A stretch of 64,000 bases of DNA from Thunnus maccoyii. Taxonomy: Eukaryota; Chordata; Actinopteri; Scombriformes; Scombridae. The notes beneath the pieces were generated by a model that did not search any database, was not told the DNA's origin, and saw only the letters and a program-made list of their open reading frames with translations. The translations under genes were made by a program, and so were the position numbers. The stretch covers positions 17,371,111-17,435,110 of the forward strand of contig NC_056552.1 of assembly GCF_910596095.1 (NCBI RefSeq). Direction: 5' to 3'. This document shows, piece by piece, positions 24,301 to 37,196 of this stretch. How positions within the stretch are numbered: position 1 is the first letter of the stretch; every line of letters begins with the position of its first letter.

Positions 24301-27300
24301 AGAACACCTGCTTTTCATGGTTCTTCTGTATGATTTGGCAAAAACAGGCGGTTATTTTTAAACAGCGCAAGCATACCTTGTGAATAGTAGTGCTTCAAAT
24401 GCAGTGCAGAAGGGATGTTGCGCACCACAGAAAACTTTACCACACCTTAAAAATGCATGTGATGCTGATCTCATAAGGCTGTAGACACAGGAAACGTCCC
24501 TCTGAACTGCAGTGCAACAGGAAGCGATCCAAACAGACAAAGTGCATGTATCTTTCACTTGTCTTTTATTCTGTTGCACAACAAACACATGAGTTTTACA
24601 GTCATTAGAAATCAAACGTTATTTAAGGAGGCATATAAAAAGTAACCCCAAATAAGTGAGCCAGAAAACTGTAAAATGAATTGGCAGGAAATAGCAATGT
24701 ATATAAATCTGAAAAACTTGTTCTAATTTGGTCTTATTCAGTCACAATCAGTGTGAGTTATTTATGGATGCTTGATAAAGGTTTACACGAACACTGTAGA
24801 TGATAAGGGTCTACAGAGGAAGGTCTGTTAATGTAGATAAGTCCCACGAGCTTTTTGTTTTGCTTTGATGCGACAGATTTCAGATCCACCCAGTCACCCT
24901 GCAGGGACACATGAGCAAGAGGGAGAGGAGGGAGAGGAGGACTTGAGTCCCGAGGAGCGGCGGGTCCTGGAGAGAAAGATGAAGAAGATCCTAAAAAAGG
25001 AGGAGAAGAAGAGGCTTAAAGATGAGGGGAAGACCGCACAGAAAGCTGAGGCACCTGGACCCACTGCGTCTCAGCTGGCGTTAGATTACCTCACCTGGTA
25101 AGAAAACACTCTTATTCAGGAAAGAACAGGGGAATCAGCATGTTAGTCTCCTGCTCATGACGTCATCACTGCTTACACAGGAAACGGCAGGTCCAAAGCA
25201 GCTCAATGTCAGTGTCCACACATAAACAACACAGTAGTTTAAATGTACTTTTCAAGTGTTTAAACACTGATATAGATATAAGATTAAAACTGTTTCACAA
25301 GGTTCTTTATGCACATGGTCCACTGGCACTAAATGTAATATGAACCATTTTTTTCCAGCAAAAATATATGTCATAAATTTAAAAAATAAATAAAAACATC
25401 ATTGTGGTATGTGCAAAAGTTTGGGCACCCTGAGAGTTCTGAAGTCTCAGATTCTTTTTACAAGGTCTCAGATCTTAATCAGCCCGTTAGGCCTGAGGCA
25501 TGTCAACAATTATCATTAGGAAATGTCAGCTGGTGCCAATTTCAAAGCTTTACAAATAATCTGACTCTTCAAACCTTGTGTGAACACTAAGTAACCACGG
25601 GTTCCTCCTTTAAGCAGCTGTGTAAGACTCTGAAAATGAAAGTTATTGATGCCCACAACGCAGGTGAAGGCGACAAGAAGATAGGAAAATGATGTCAGCT
25701 TGCAGTCTCCGCAATGCAAAAAGTAATTAAGAGATGGCAGTTTAGGAGAACTGCCGAGGTCAAGATGAGATCTGGAAGATCAAGAAAACTCTCAGAGAGA
25801 ACTGCTCGTATGCTGGTCAGAAAGGCAAATCAAAACCCCCATTTGACTTCAAAAAAACCTGCAGGAAGATTTAGCAGAGTCAGGAGTGGTGGTGCCCCGT
25901 TCCACTGTGCAGCGATGCTTACACCAACAAGACCTTCATGGAAGAGTCAGTAGAACACCTTACCTGCGTCCACATCATAAAATCCAACGTCAGAAGTATG
26001 CAACGGAACATCTAGAAAAGCCTGATTTGTTTTGGAAACAAGTGCTGTGGACTGATGAAGTTAAAATAGAACTCTTTGGCCACAATCAGCAAATATATGT
26101 TTGGAGGAAAAAAGGAGCAGCATTTGATGAAAACAACACCTTGCAAACTGTTGAGCATGGGGGTGGATCTATCATACTTTGGGGTTATGTTGCAGCCAGT
26201 GGCACAGGAAACATTGCACGGGTGGAGCTGAAAATAGGACGGCTTCTACAACAGGATAATGATCCTAAACATACCTCAAAATCCTAACCCTAACCCTACC
26301 TCAAGAGATGCAAGCTGAAGGTTTTGGAATGACCCTCACTGTCCCCTGATTTAAACATAATTGAAAATCTGTGGGTAGATCTTAAAAGAGCTGTGCATGC
26401 AAGACAGTCCAGGAATATTGCAGAACTAGAAGTCTTTTGCAAGGAAGAACAGGAGAAAATCCCAAATACAAGAATTGAAAGACTTTTATCTGGCTACAAA
26501 AAGCATTTGCAAGCTGTGATATCTGCCTGAGGGGGTGTTACTAAGTACTATGTAAAGTCCTCAAACTTTTGTAAATGCCACAATGATGTTTTTATTTTTT
26601 TTGTTCAATTTATGACATAAAAAGTATCTATGCCTTAATGTTTGCTGAAAATATTGTGTTTTATGTTCCATATCTTAGGCTGTGTTTACATTTTTTTTCA
26701 ATTAAGTGGTGCCCAAACTTTTGCCTACAACTGTAAAGTTCAGTTAACTAGTCATAATGAGCAGCCAGTGTAAAGAAGCTCTGGTCACTCTGAAGGAAGC
26801 TTTCTAAAGTCTGAGAAAATGCCCCTGACGATGTCATCAGGGGCATTTTCTCTTATCTCGACCAAAGACTAAAACTTTTAAACAAAGTCTGTGTCGGGGC
26901 TCAGAGTTTGAAAGATGTATGATGAAAGATCCTGAAAATCAGGATCAAATGAAAGATACTACCAAGTTGTATTGTGGGAAGTATCTCTGCCTCTAGGGCT
27001 TTGATTTTGTCCGTTCTCTTGTGAGTTACACAACTTTAAGAAAGTGTTTTTTAAAAGTTTTTCTGTTATTTTGTCCTCCCTTTGTTTAGTGCAGTACCAG
27101 TCAAAAGTTTGGACACACTTTCTCACTCAAGAGAAAAGGAAGGCATGTCTATATACTTTTGACAGGTACTGTATATAAGAGAACAAAATACCAAGAACAA
27201 TACAAAGCATATCACAAATGATCATTGAGTTGAATCAACACCTTTTATGATCATTTCTCAAGAGAGACTGAGCATTATAAGCTTCAGAAGTGTGGTATTT

Positions 27301-28227
27301 GTTGCAGGGCTATTGTTCTGGATGGTCTTCGTCTTTATGATATTGTGTCCCACCCCCTATACGTGCAGTATGTGCTTTTGTGGGTAGTTAAATGATGTTA
27401 TATTTCAGCCCTTACCCGCAACTTCTTTTTGATCTGCATATGTCTTTGCAGCTGGGCTGAAAATCGCACAGAGTGGAAGTTCCAGAAGACCAGGCAGACG
27501 TGGTTACTGCAGCATATGTTTGACTCCGAAATGGTAAATGTGATCATTTCAGATTGGGGGAATTTTTCTTTTTGTTTTTTTTTAGCTGAGGTTTAGAGCG
27601 GGAGAGGCGTTAACTTCACAGCAATATCTTCCTGTTTGGTTAGTGTAAGTTACACCAGCTCCCTAATTTCCATTTAAAAAGGCTTCATGACACATTTGAC
27701 CGTTTCTGTGTCATAATTAAAGTGTGGAATAAATAATGACAAATGTGTACCAAATACGGTAAATCCACAAAGTCATTGTCAGTAGTTCTAAATTCATTCA
27801 AGTCATTTTTGTTATGTGATGTGTCATCTTTGCACTGCCAATATTTATGAACCGCCCTAAAAATACATTGATATGCTTCCTTTTACAATTACTTTATCTT
27901 TTATTTGCAGTAAATATTTGCTACTATCCATTAGTATCTATGTATTTACTTGCTTTTTTAAAGACTAAAGAGTAGTTAAGATATGAACACTAATGGACAG
28001 ACAACAGGATACAAGCAACACAATCAATTCAAAATACTTGTTTTCAGGTTCCAGATGAGAAGTTCTCCATATTGCTCCAGTACCTGGAGGGGCTACGTGG
28101 AGGAGCCAAGGACACCACAGTGCAGAAAGCCTTAGTACTGGTCCAAGAGTCAGGACAAGCACCAGAGGACAGAGTTGTCCAGCAGAGGGCGCACAGAGCC
28201 AGAGAAGTTATCCAACTGCTCTCCTGA
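18324..28227 (+). CDS. C7orf50 homologue (WKF-domain protein)
   Basis: Coding exons 18324-18455, 18559-18678, 24877-25097, 27452-27533 and 28048-28227 join in frame to 244 aa. A 5' untranslated exon ends near 17950 at a GTAAGT donor. The function is poorly known; human C7orf50 is nucleolar and has been found with pre-ribosomal factors. Residues 1-90 are rich in lysine with KKKRKR-type runs, consistent with nuclear or nucleolar targeting. The conserved part starts at about residue 105 ([21 protein letters not shown]). It continues through SQLALDYL into the WKF block at about 160-244 ([35 protein letters not shown]), and ends EVIQLLS, as in the human protein. The 6.2 kb intron after exon 3 carries two receptor genes on the other strand, and the intron after exon 4 carries a Tc1 transposon. 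Confidence 0.94.
19102..20250 (-). CDS. gper1: GPER1, G protein-coupled estrogen receptor 1
   Basis: This intronless coding region of 382 aa encodes a rhodopsin-family 7TM receptor that mediates rapid estrogen signalling and, in fish, oocyte meiotic arrest (family knowledge). N-glycosylation sites lie at N16 and N22. TM1 is at about 42-70 (GN motif at 61-62), and TM2 carries [13 protein letters not shown] likely disulphide joins C115 to C188. TM3 ends in D139-R140-F141 in place of DRY (human has DRY). TM6 carries CWLP at 252-255 and TM7 carries NPLIY at 296-300. The blocks [27 protein letters not shown] and [18 protein letters not shown] are nearly identical to human GPER1. Minus-strand splice signals (donor near 20843, acceptor near 20424) suggest upstream non-coding exons. 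The gene lies within a C7orf50 intron on the opposite strand, as I recall for human. Confidence 0.96.
   Translation of the reverse strand: MDMTMYVDYKVITENNFTVPLNDTVVSDFLQAASENHQHYMISLLLSSLYTIFLFPVGFFGNILILIVNLDHRGQLTAPDLYFVNLALADLALVADSLIEVFNLKQGYYERVSLCTFMNLFQQVNMYSSVFFLTWMSFDRFVALTGSVGRSMPRARLSCCLIWVSSSLLTVLPFAIAQAQHAGELHFCFANVSQIQWLEVTLGFLLPFCVLGLCYWRIAQVLQRSQREQQQRPRRQKALRMISAAVCVFFLCWLPENIFVSVHLLRGDTKGSTLRQDYPLTGHAVRLAAFSNSCLNPLIYSFLGETFKEKLRLFLQQKTRWAKMNQSPSGNSTYQPAASSCRCATREAANQFKHSSSNNLPQTVILPSNKNQLHTVGHTDIS
20555..20665 (+). mobile_element. tRNA-derived SINE fragment
   Basis: Contains 'aaatcaggccaaggacctttgttgcatgt', a pyrimidine-rich middle and a 'ctaataaaggcataaaa' tail. This matches the 3' half of the SINEs at 41150-41330 and 57430-57592. 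The tRNA-like head is missing. It lies near the likely 5' untranslated exons of gper1. Confidence 0.7.
20930..22270. other. Spacer between the two nested receptor genes
   Basis: It probably includes the gper1 promoter (right of about 20900) and the 3' untranslated region of the unrecognised 7TM gene (about 21990-22277, with an ATTTA-rich stretch). A frame at 21587-21895 (+) has no family features. No repeat was identified. Confidence 0.4.
22278..23753 (-). CDS. Unrecognised seven-transmembrane receptor-like protein
   Basis: Two exons give 370 aa. The ATG is the last three bases of exon 1 (23753-23751, donor GTAAGTGG) and exon 2 runs 23387-22278 behind a TTTTGTTTTCCAG acceptor. Residues 1-55 are Ser/Thr-rich with N-glycosylation sites at N3 and N35 and no signal peptide. 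Seven hydrophobic helices follow at about 60-82, 93-115, 131-157, 170-190, 219-244, 262-284 and 295-319. C131 at the start of TM3 and C203/C209 in the second outer loop could form the usual receptor disulphide. The tail has a Cys cluster (338-342) that could be palmitoylated. Class A hallmarks are absent: AYV replaces DRY, and TM7 has no NPxxY. It is not GPR146, which human carries in this host gene, judging from remembered sequence. It is probably a divergent GPCR of unknown ligand. An alternative start within the intron frame at 23468 is less likely. Confidence 0.8.
23900..24870. other. C7orf50 intron upstream of the orphan receptor gene
   Basis: A T-tract lies at 23971-23989. It probably carries promoter sequence for the minus-strand receptor gene. 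The frames present have no recognisable domains. Confidence 0.4.
25345..26735 (+). mobile_element. Tc1/mariner DNA transposon, degraded
   Basis: A Tc1-type element within a C7orf50 intron. The 3' end has an outer tip ending 'ggtgcccaaacttttgcctacaactgta' at 26735 and an inner inverted copy near 26560-26625. The matching inner repeat on the left is at about 25355-25430 ('aaaacatcattgtggtatgtgcaaaagtttgg'). The outer left tip was not found, so the left end is truncated or rearranged. The transposase remains in pieces: helix-turn-helix region at 25636-25950, then 25886-26287 with the catalytic LWTDE and DNDPKHTS motifs, then [11 protein letters not shown] near 26345, giving the DD34E triad. A stop at about 25688, a frameshift near 25880 and an insert near 26280 make it inactive. 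Confidence 0.92.
26281..26303. repeat. Short telomere-like (CCCTAA)n insert in Tc1
   Basis: Inside the transposase frame, between DPKHTS and the following catalytic block, sits 'atcctaaccctaaccctac'. It is flanked by two copies of 'tacctcaa'. Without the insert the coding sequence would read straight through, so this looks like a filler of about 24 bases. Confidence 0.7.
26813..26852. repeat. Perfect 16-bp inverted repeat with 8-base loop
   Basis: Left arm GAGAAAATGCCCCTGA (26813-26828), loop of 8 bases, right arm TCAGGGGCATTTTCTC (26837-26852). The arms are exact reverse complements. It lies between the Tc1 element and the next C7orf50 exon. Confidence 0.85.
27092..27171. mobile_element. 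80-bp Tc1-type MITE
   Basis: Starts CAGTACCAGTCAAAAGT and ends ACTTTTGACAGGTACTG, so the 17-bp tips are inverted repeats with one mismatch. The interior ('ttggacacactttctcactcaa') resembles the terminus of a teleost Tc1 family different from the larger copy upstream. It is non-coding and probably an internally deleted relic. Confidence 0.8.
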
Positions 28228-29875
28228 CCTTCCAGCATGTAGGAAGACCTCACATTCACCAGAAAAAGACTGAAACATCAGTGGACTGAAAGTTTGCCCT
28301 GATCGCAAGCTTGAACTGAAATTGTTGTTTTATATGTTGTTTTTTGGATTGGTTCATAGGGATAGGAGAGGTTTTGATGATATCACCAGTGTCAGACATG
28401 TCTTTTGTATGTACATGTGTCTTTTTCTCCTCCATAGATTGACAATAATCATGTGTGTATTGTTGCAGTCTTATCCCGAAAACAACAAAACATAAAAAAA
28501 TCTGAAAAGTATCATTTCTTTTACAAGTTACACCAGCAGCACAGGAGTGCAATTGTTGATTTTCATAACTTTCTCCATCTCTAAACATTAAGAATTCAGA
28601 AGTCAACGGCCAGTTTCACCAGTATGGACAGATGAGGAGACATATAATTCCCCACAGATGAAACAGAAAGCTGAGAGACTGTTGCAGTTAAAAGTCTCAG
28701 GAATGTTTGTACTCAAGACATGTTTGTGCGTGTCAAGGCCCATAATCTGTGAAGTCACTGATGAGAATAACTTTTCTCATACACTCAAGGTTATAATCAT
28801 GATAAAAAACCTTTTGGTTTTGTCACAAAAACTCATTCCAACTGAATAGTTTATGATCCATACTTGTGTGTGTTAGATATGTGTTTCTCTACTTCTTTTT
28901 TGGATTAATGTATCCCATGTAACTCATTCTCAAATTAAATCTGACTCATTATGTGCTTGGTTTTGCCAAAATGTAATTACAACTTCTACATACCACACTG
29001 TTATTTATTTATATATATATATATATATACAGGGGAAATGTAGGTTTACTGCACTATGAGAGACACTGACACTTTAACTGAGGTCACAAACTTCTCACAG
29101 GAAGGAAACTGAGAGTTTAGGTGAAGGCGGCTGTTACATTTTTTATTTGAGCTGTTTTTTTTTTTTTATATCACTTTTGCCTTTTGGTCTGACACAAATA
29201 CACATGAAAACAACAGTTATTTAATCAAATGCTTTAGGTCCTGCTCTTTATTTGGTCCAACAGGAGAAAGAGTTGTTGCTTTGTAGATATACCCTTGTAG
29301 GTGTTGCACCCTTTGTAGATATTTTCTCAAAATGTCTTCCACCTGGTACAAGGCATTCACAGTTTTTCAGTGTACCATTTGGGGGGAAAAAAAGGTAGGA
29401 AAGAAATAAGTTTTAGTGTAATTCTTCATCCGTAACAGTTTTTTCTCCTGTAAAAAGTCTGTAAAACGGCTGAAGACATTGAAGTGTTGAGACATGAATA
29501 CAACTTTTTTTTCCCCCCTTAAAACCTTTTCATATTTCTCAATATGCTGCATGTTTACACAATTTTATCATTTAACAAGATCTTCCTCTCTGTTGAAATG
29601 TCTTAAAAAGGAGCCAGTGTCATTCTGTAGCTCCTCTGAAAGGTTTTTTACTTCTGCTGTAGAGTCTGGAAAGTGTAACAATCCACAAATGAGTTCAGTT
29701 TTTGTCTTTCACACTTCTCAGGTATATTTGCGCTGCTGTCTTGTCACCTCAGTGACAGCAACATTGTCCAGCCAGTTTCGCGGTCACTCACACTGACCAA
29801 ACAAAATCTTCAAATCCAGTCAGGTGATGGAGATATGAATGGAGAGTGGAGGCAGTGACTCGTCCCGGGTGATTT
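28228..29875. other. Convergent spacer of C7orf50 homologue and gnptg
   Basis: Holds both 3' untranslated regions. An (AT)n microsatellite lies at 29010-29029 and T-tracts near 29154-29167. Frames at 28256-28606 (-) and 29494-29796 (+) have no recognisable features. Confidence 0.45.
29010..29029. repeat. (AT)n microsatellite
   Basis: About ten AT units in the convergent spacer between two genes. Confidence 0.85.
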
Positions 29876-32410
<2,535 letters not shown>

Positions 32411-32835
32411 GGCTGATTTTTCAATGACTAAAATGTGTTTCCGGTTATAGTTTTTTAGCTACTTGATGATCGTTCGTCACATGACAGATCACGTGAGCAA
32501 AATAAGATGTGCGCCTGCGCTTTCTGCTTCGTGGTTTACGACGTGCTAACCACGATACAAAGTAGCGAGAACCAACTAAACTGTGTTTTAAATTGTATAA
32601 AAAGCAGGACAGGATAAATAGAAGCAGGTGTCCGTTTATTGTGATGACTTCTATGAGTTTGTGAAGGGTGTACGCAAGGATAAAATACGAAACATTTGCT
32701 TTTGCGAATTATTTTTGTCAAACATGCTCGTGGTAGCTGGTTGGCTAATGGCGTGCAATATGTAAACAGTTGCGGGTCATTTTTAAAACCGACAGTAATC
32801 TGACAGTTGATAAGTAGCAGTCCACTGAATGCAAT
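32411..32835. promoter_or_regulatory. Shared divergent promoter of gnptg and tsr3
   Basis: Only 425 bases separate the two start codons. The interval has no TATA box but carries CpG-containing stretches (32485-32560 and 32740-32760) and the sequence TGACAGATCACGTGAGC, which contains a CACGTG E-box near 32490. The E-box could be relevant to a lysosomal-pathway gene (CLEAR element GTCACGTGAC-like), but this is an inference. Confidence 0.6.
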
Positions 32836-35651
32836 ATGGGACGAAAAAAACAGGGCAAATTTGTGCGCTGTGACAACAAGGGCAAAGCCAAAGCGCATAA
32901 AATGAAAGGGAAATCATTAGAGGCCTTTACAGAAGAAATGCACTCTGCATTTGAAGGTAAAGATGCATTGAATATTGATCATCTGAAAATGTGCTTCTAC
33001 TGTTTTGTGCTCATGTCCAATTTTACGTGTGTGCTACAAAACCAAGAGTGTACAAAGTAAAATAGTTCTCCAGTATAAAATTGCAAAATTATATGTTTTA
33101 GGAAGTAAATGTACCAATGTATACAAACTAGAAGTACATCATTTACAAAACATTACTTAAAGTAAGAATGTAACCATAAATCATTGATATATAAAATTTG
33201 TTATGATCTAATAGTTGTAATGTAGGTGGTTCATGTTCTTTTAAAATTAGCTGATTTGACATATGACAGCACACCACCTCTGTCAACCATATATGTGATG
33301 AGTAAATGATAATTACCTTTGAGGAAAAATTGCAAAATGAAAACCCTGAAAGTGAGGGGTGTTGACACTGACATCACAACGTACGTCTGACCACTGTCAC
33401 TGTGTTTTTTCAGCAAGCCTTCATGTGGAGGAGGGAGCAGAAGCCCCTCAGGTGAAACTGCCTTGTCCACTTGCCATGTGGGAGCTGGGTCACTGCGATC
33501 CCAAACGTTGCACTGGCAGAAAGTTGGTGCGCAAGGGATTTGTACGGAACCTGCGCCTAAATCAGAGATTTAACGGACTCATACTGAGTCCAATGGGCAC
33601 AAAGTATGTGACGCCAGCAGACAGGTATGTTGAGTTACGTCCTCCATGCTGAACCCATTAAAATCACTGCCGGACTGAAAATAATCTGTACAATTTTTTA
33701 TTATTGTAACACACACTGATGATGCACAAGACAAGTCATAAGGTGCCACAGATAACATTCATCTAATGGTCATTTTTTGGACTGATCAATTAATGATTTT
33801 GTCTATTTCTTTCAAAGTCTACTGAGCAGCCAGAAAGAGTTAAGATATGCACATGCATGAACAATGAAACATCAAACCCTAGCTATGTTTAACATTTAGC
33901 ATGGTTTCATCGGCAAAGTATTTTTTATTTGATATTGACTAAAATGGTTAATTGAGGATCAGAATTGATCTTAATTGTAAAAACAATAATTAAAAAATGC
34001 ACTTAATGAATCTATCCATTGGTTTTGTGTGTGACTCTTAAGTCTCAATTTGTTTTGTGATCTAATTTGAATGAAATTGTAGTTAAAAAAAATATTGTGG
34101 GGGTCTTTATTCACAGAGAGATTGTGGCCCAGAGTGGGTTAGCAGTGATCGATTGTTCCTGGGCCAAACTGGAGGAAACTCCCTTCAGTAAGATGATTGG
34201 AAGTCATCCCAGGTTACTGCCGTACCTTGTAGCTGCAAACCCTGTCAACTACGGCAAGCCTTGCAAGTTATCCTGCGTTGAGGCTTTTGCTGCCACGTTC
34301 TGTATTGTAGGTAAGGTTTGAGCTGGTGGGTGTTCTTTGTAGTTAGTCTGAAATGATCGCTGTTATAGCAGTGAAATTCTGATACACTATATTTGATTTT
34401 CCAGGTTTTGAAGAACTGGCATTGCTTTTGTTGAAGAAATTCAAGTGGGGGAAAGTGTTCCTGGATCTCAATAAAGTTCTGCTGCAGCGCTATGCTGCGT
34501 GCCAGTCAGAGGAAGAGCTGCTCTCTGTAGAAAAGGACTTTCTTACGGCTAAACCAGAGGAGGAAGAGTTAGGTAAAATGGGGAAGAAATATATTGGGGT
34601 CCCATCCAGTGTGTGTTTTGCTAATATTTTTGTGTTGTAGTGGTGGTTGGGGTCATTTTGTGTTTTGTCACACATCTGTCTTTATTGGTTTTGCTTCATG
34701 TGCGACCTTTGGGATGTAAAAATCACACAAGACAGTTCTTGAGGCTTTTAAGCTTCACAAATTACCTAAAAGTAACATAATTAAGCAAAATTGCATTGTT
34801 TCCTAGCCTGATTATCAGACTGGATTACTATTGTGTTTCACTTTGTTCATTTGACTTAAATTCTATATGAATCACTGAACAAATTGGAGATTTGGGCAGT
34901 GATTCACGAGTCTGGAACCAGACTCATTGTTTTCTGCATCTCTTGAAAATTGCCCCATACATTGAGAGAGATGCAATTTGTGTCCGAGTTATGACCTTTA
35001 TTGTTGAAATAATTTTCTTCTCAACAAAAGCTAATCATAGGTCTTGTTCACAGATCCATTTGATGTTGACTCGGGAGTAGAATTTATGAATCTCAACAGA
35101 CGTCAGTGGTAAGTGATTAGTATTGCACATGACGGCATTGAATATATAACTTCTATCAGAGTGAGGTACTCTCTTGGATGCACTCTTCTATACAGATACA
35201 TCTTTTAGTGACGTGTACTTTGATAAATGTAATATCAGAATTGATCCCGTATTTTGCTGCCAACTGCTCAAGTGAAGAATCAGCATTTTTAGATGTGTTT
35301 TTCTAGTGTTATGTCACTTCATATAACTGTTAAATTTGCAACTGAGTGACCTGTCGTGACCTTTAGTAAAAAAGTAGACATTAAAAATATTGTAGACTCT
35401 TATAAAACAAATCTGTGCATCCCTAATTAGTTTTAGATGAGTTTGTTTATTGAGATCAACAAATTGTCTTTTCTGTGTTTAGTGCACCGGAAGATGATGA
35501 TTCTAGCGAGGACACTGACACATCAGAGGACGATGAAGAAGAAGCAGAAGATGAAAAAGTGCAAAACAACGATGAGTCAACAACAGTCTCACATGATGAA
35601 CATGAAGAGGAAGAGGAAGAGGAAGAGACAGAATCAAAGTCAACACAATAA
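32836..35651 (+). CDS. tsr3: TSR3, 18S rRNA aminocarboxypropyltransferase
   Basis: TSR3 transfers the 3-amino-3-carboxypropyl group from SAM to the hypermodified m1acp3-pseudouridine of 18S rRNA, a late cytoplasmic step of 40S maturation (family knowledge). Six exons (32836-32956, 33414-33624, 34117-34310, 34405-34572, 35054-35108, 35483-35651) give 305 aa. The basic start is [19 protein letters not shown]. The core spans about residues 55-225 with [65 protein letters not shown] and [12 protein letters not shown]. The tail is a long Glu/Asp/Ser-rich segment, as in other animal TSR3 proteins. The stop codon overlaps an AATAAA, and further signals lie near 35785 and 36106. Confidence 0.96.
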
Positions 35652-36289
35652 AGCATATTTAAACTATGGATCCTTTTAATACAAGGACTAGTGAATGTTT
35701 TTCAACATCACTCCTACATAAAATGAAAGTTATTTTGGGCTAGACGGTTTTGTACAAGTATCCAAAAAATATGAAAATTGTAAATGAATAAACACATGTT
35801 TTTGTATTTAATTGCAGAAGAAATAAATGAATATTTCTAACTTTCATTCAGTTGTAGGTACATGTTGGGATACAGTGTTGCCACAGTTTCAGCTGGCTGG
35901 TTTGATCAATAATGAGATCATCAATTATTGTAATTATGATACACTTATTTATACTTATTTATATATTTACCACTTATTTCTATATATTTTAATTAGTCTC
36001 GCTCTTCCTCTTTCATTTTACTATATACTCTAATTGGAACTAGAGCTTGAAGGAGCCAAGTTCCACTGCCTTCAGTGTTGCTATTTGCTGTGTTGCTGTG
36101 CATGCAACAATAAAGCCTTGTGATCCTCTTGATCAGTAAAAGCAGAGTTTGGAGCTGTGTGAATTCACGCTGCTTCTACATAAGTTAAAACTGCAGAAAA
36201 GACTTGTAGATGTATTATAGAGTATTAGGGCCACACAGATGAAAAAAATGTAGAGATTTCAAGAGCAAAGTTGTTACATTTTGAGAAAA

Positions 36290-36870
36290 ATGTGATTATA
36301 CGTATATTAAGAGAATAAAGTCATAATATTAGGCCTGTGAGGAAAAAAAGCTGTAATATGAGAAACATGTTATAATATGAGAATAAAGAGGTAATTTTAC
36401 AACAAAAAATTGTAATTTTTCTCGTAGAATTACTACTTTATTCTTGTAATATGACTTTTTCCTCGTAGAATTACAACTTTATTCTTGTAATGTGACTTTT
36501 TTCCTCGTAGAATTACTTTATTCTCTATGACTTTTTTTATTGTAGAATTACAACTCTATTCTCATAATATTTACTTTTTTATTGTAGAAGTACAACTTTA
36601 TTCTTGTAATAATATGACTTATATTGTAGAATTACAACTTTATTATCATAACATTGACTTTTCTTTATCGTTGAATCACAACTTTATTCTCATAATATTA
36701 TGACTTTTTTCTTGTAGAATTATGACTTTAATGGTAATACTATGATTTTTTCTGGCAGAGTAACGACTTTGTTCTCGTAGAATTAGAACTTTTTGTAATA
36801 TTATGACTTTTTCTCATAGAATTAAAACTTTATTCTCGTTATATTATGACTCGTAATCTCAAAAAAAATT
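36290..36870. repeat. Diverged tandem array of an 'AGAATTACAACTTTATTCT..ATATGACTTTTT' unit
   Basis: About a dozen imperfect copies, each 35-45 bases, combine 'gtagaattacaactttattct' with 'cataatattatgactttttt'. The first 100 bases carry the same motif in the opposite orientation ('gagaataaagtcataatat'). The array is AT-rich and non-coding. Its unit length varies by indels. Confidence 0.8.
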
Positions 36871-37034
36871 ATTCTCTCTCATTGAGGACCTAATACTCGT
36901 CGTATAGATGAACCTCGATGCAGAGCATTATTAGTCAGTGTGAAACACAGCGGCGCAAAGAATGTTTATACATCGTACAGTGTGTATTTTAATGATCATC
37001 TGCATCAGTGAGATGAAGTAGAGTATGTTGTAAA

Positions 37035-37130
37035 TGTGGCGGAGGGGGGGCGGACACAGCGGGACTCTCCTCTGCTGTCCTGCGGTAACATTGTTGTGGA
37101 ACGACGTCACAGCTCGAAAATGAAGGCGCA
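37035..37130 (+). promoter_or_regulatory. pdpk1 GC-rich promoter region
   Basis: Local GC content rises sharply, with a GGGGGGGCGG box at about 37043-37053 and several CpGs, about 100 bases before the ATG-containing exon. No TATA box is visible, which fits a CpG-type housekeeping promoter. Confidence 0.5.
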
Positions 37131-37196
37131 GAGGCAGCCATTACTGGAGCTTCTCTAATTATTTTTATTCCAAATAAATACTCGTGGAAAACTCCC

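Larger units (their letters stand above)
35652..37196. other. tsr3 3' untranslated region and spacer to pdpk1
   Basis: Poly(A) signals lie near 35785 and 36106. A repeat array fills 36290-36870. A GC-rich promoter for pdpk1 lies at about 37035-37130 with GGGGGGGCGG, and the transcription start is probably near 37100-37150. Confidence 0.55.

Noticed and set aside
26813-26852. Rho-independent-type terminator or microRNA precursor at the perfect hairpin
   Set aside because: Host is a eukaryote, and the 16-bp stem is shorter than a normal pre-miRNA; kept only as an inverted repeat.
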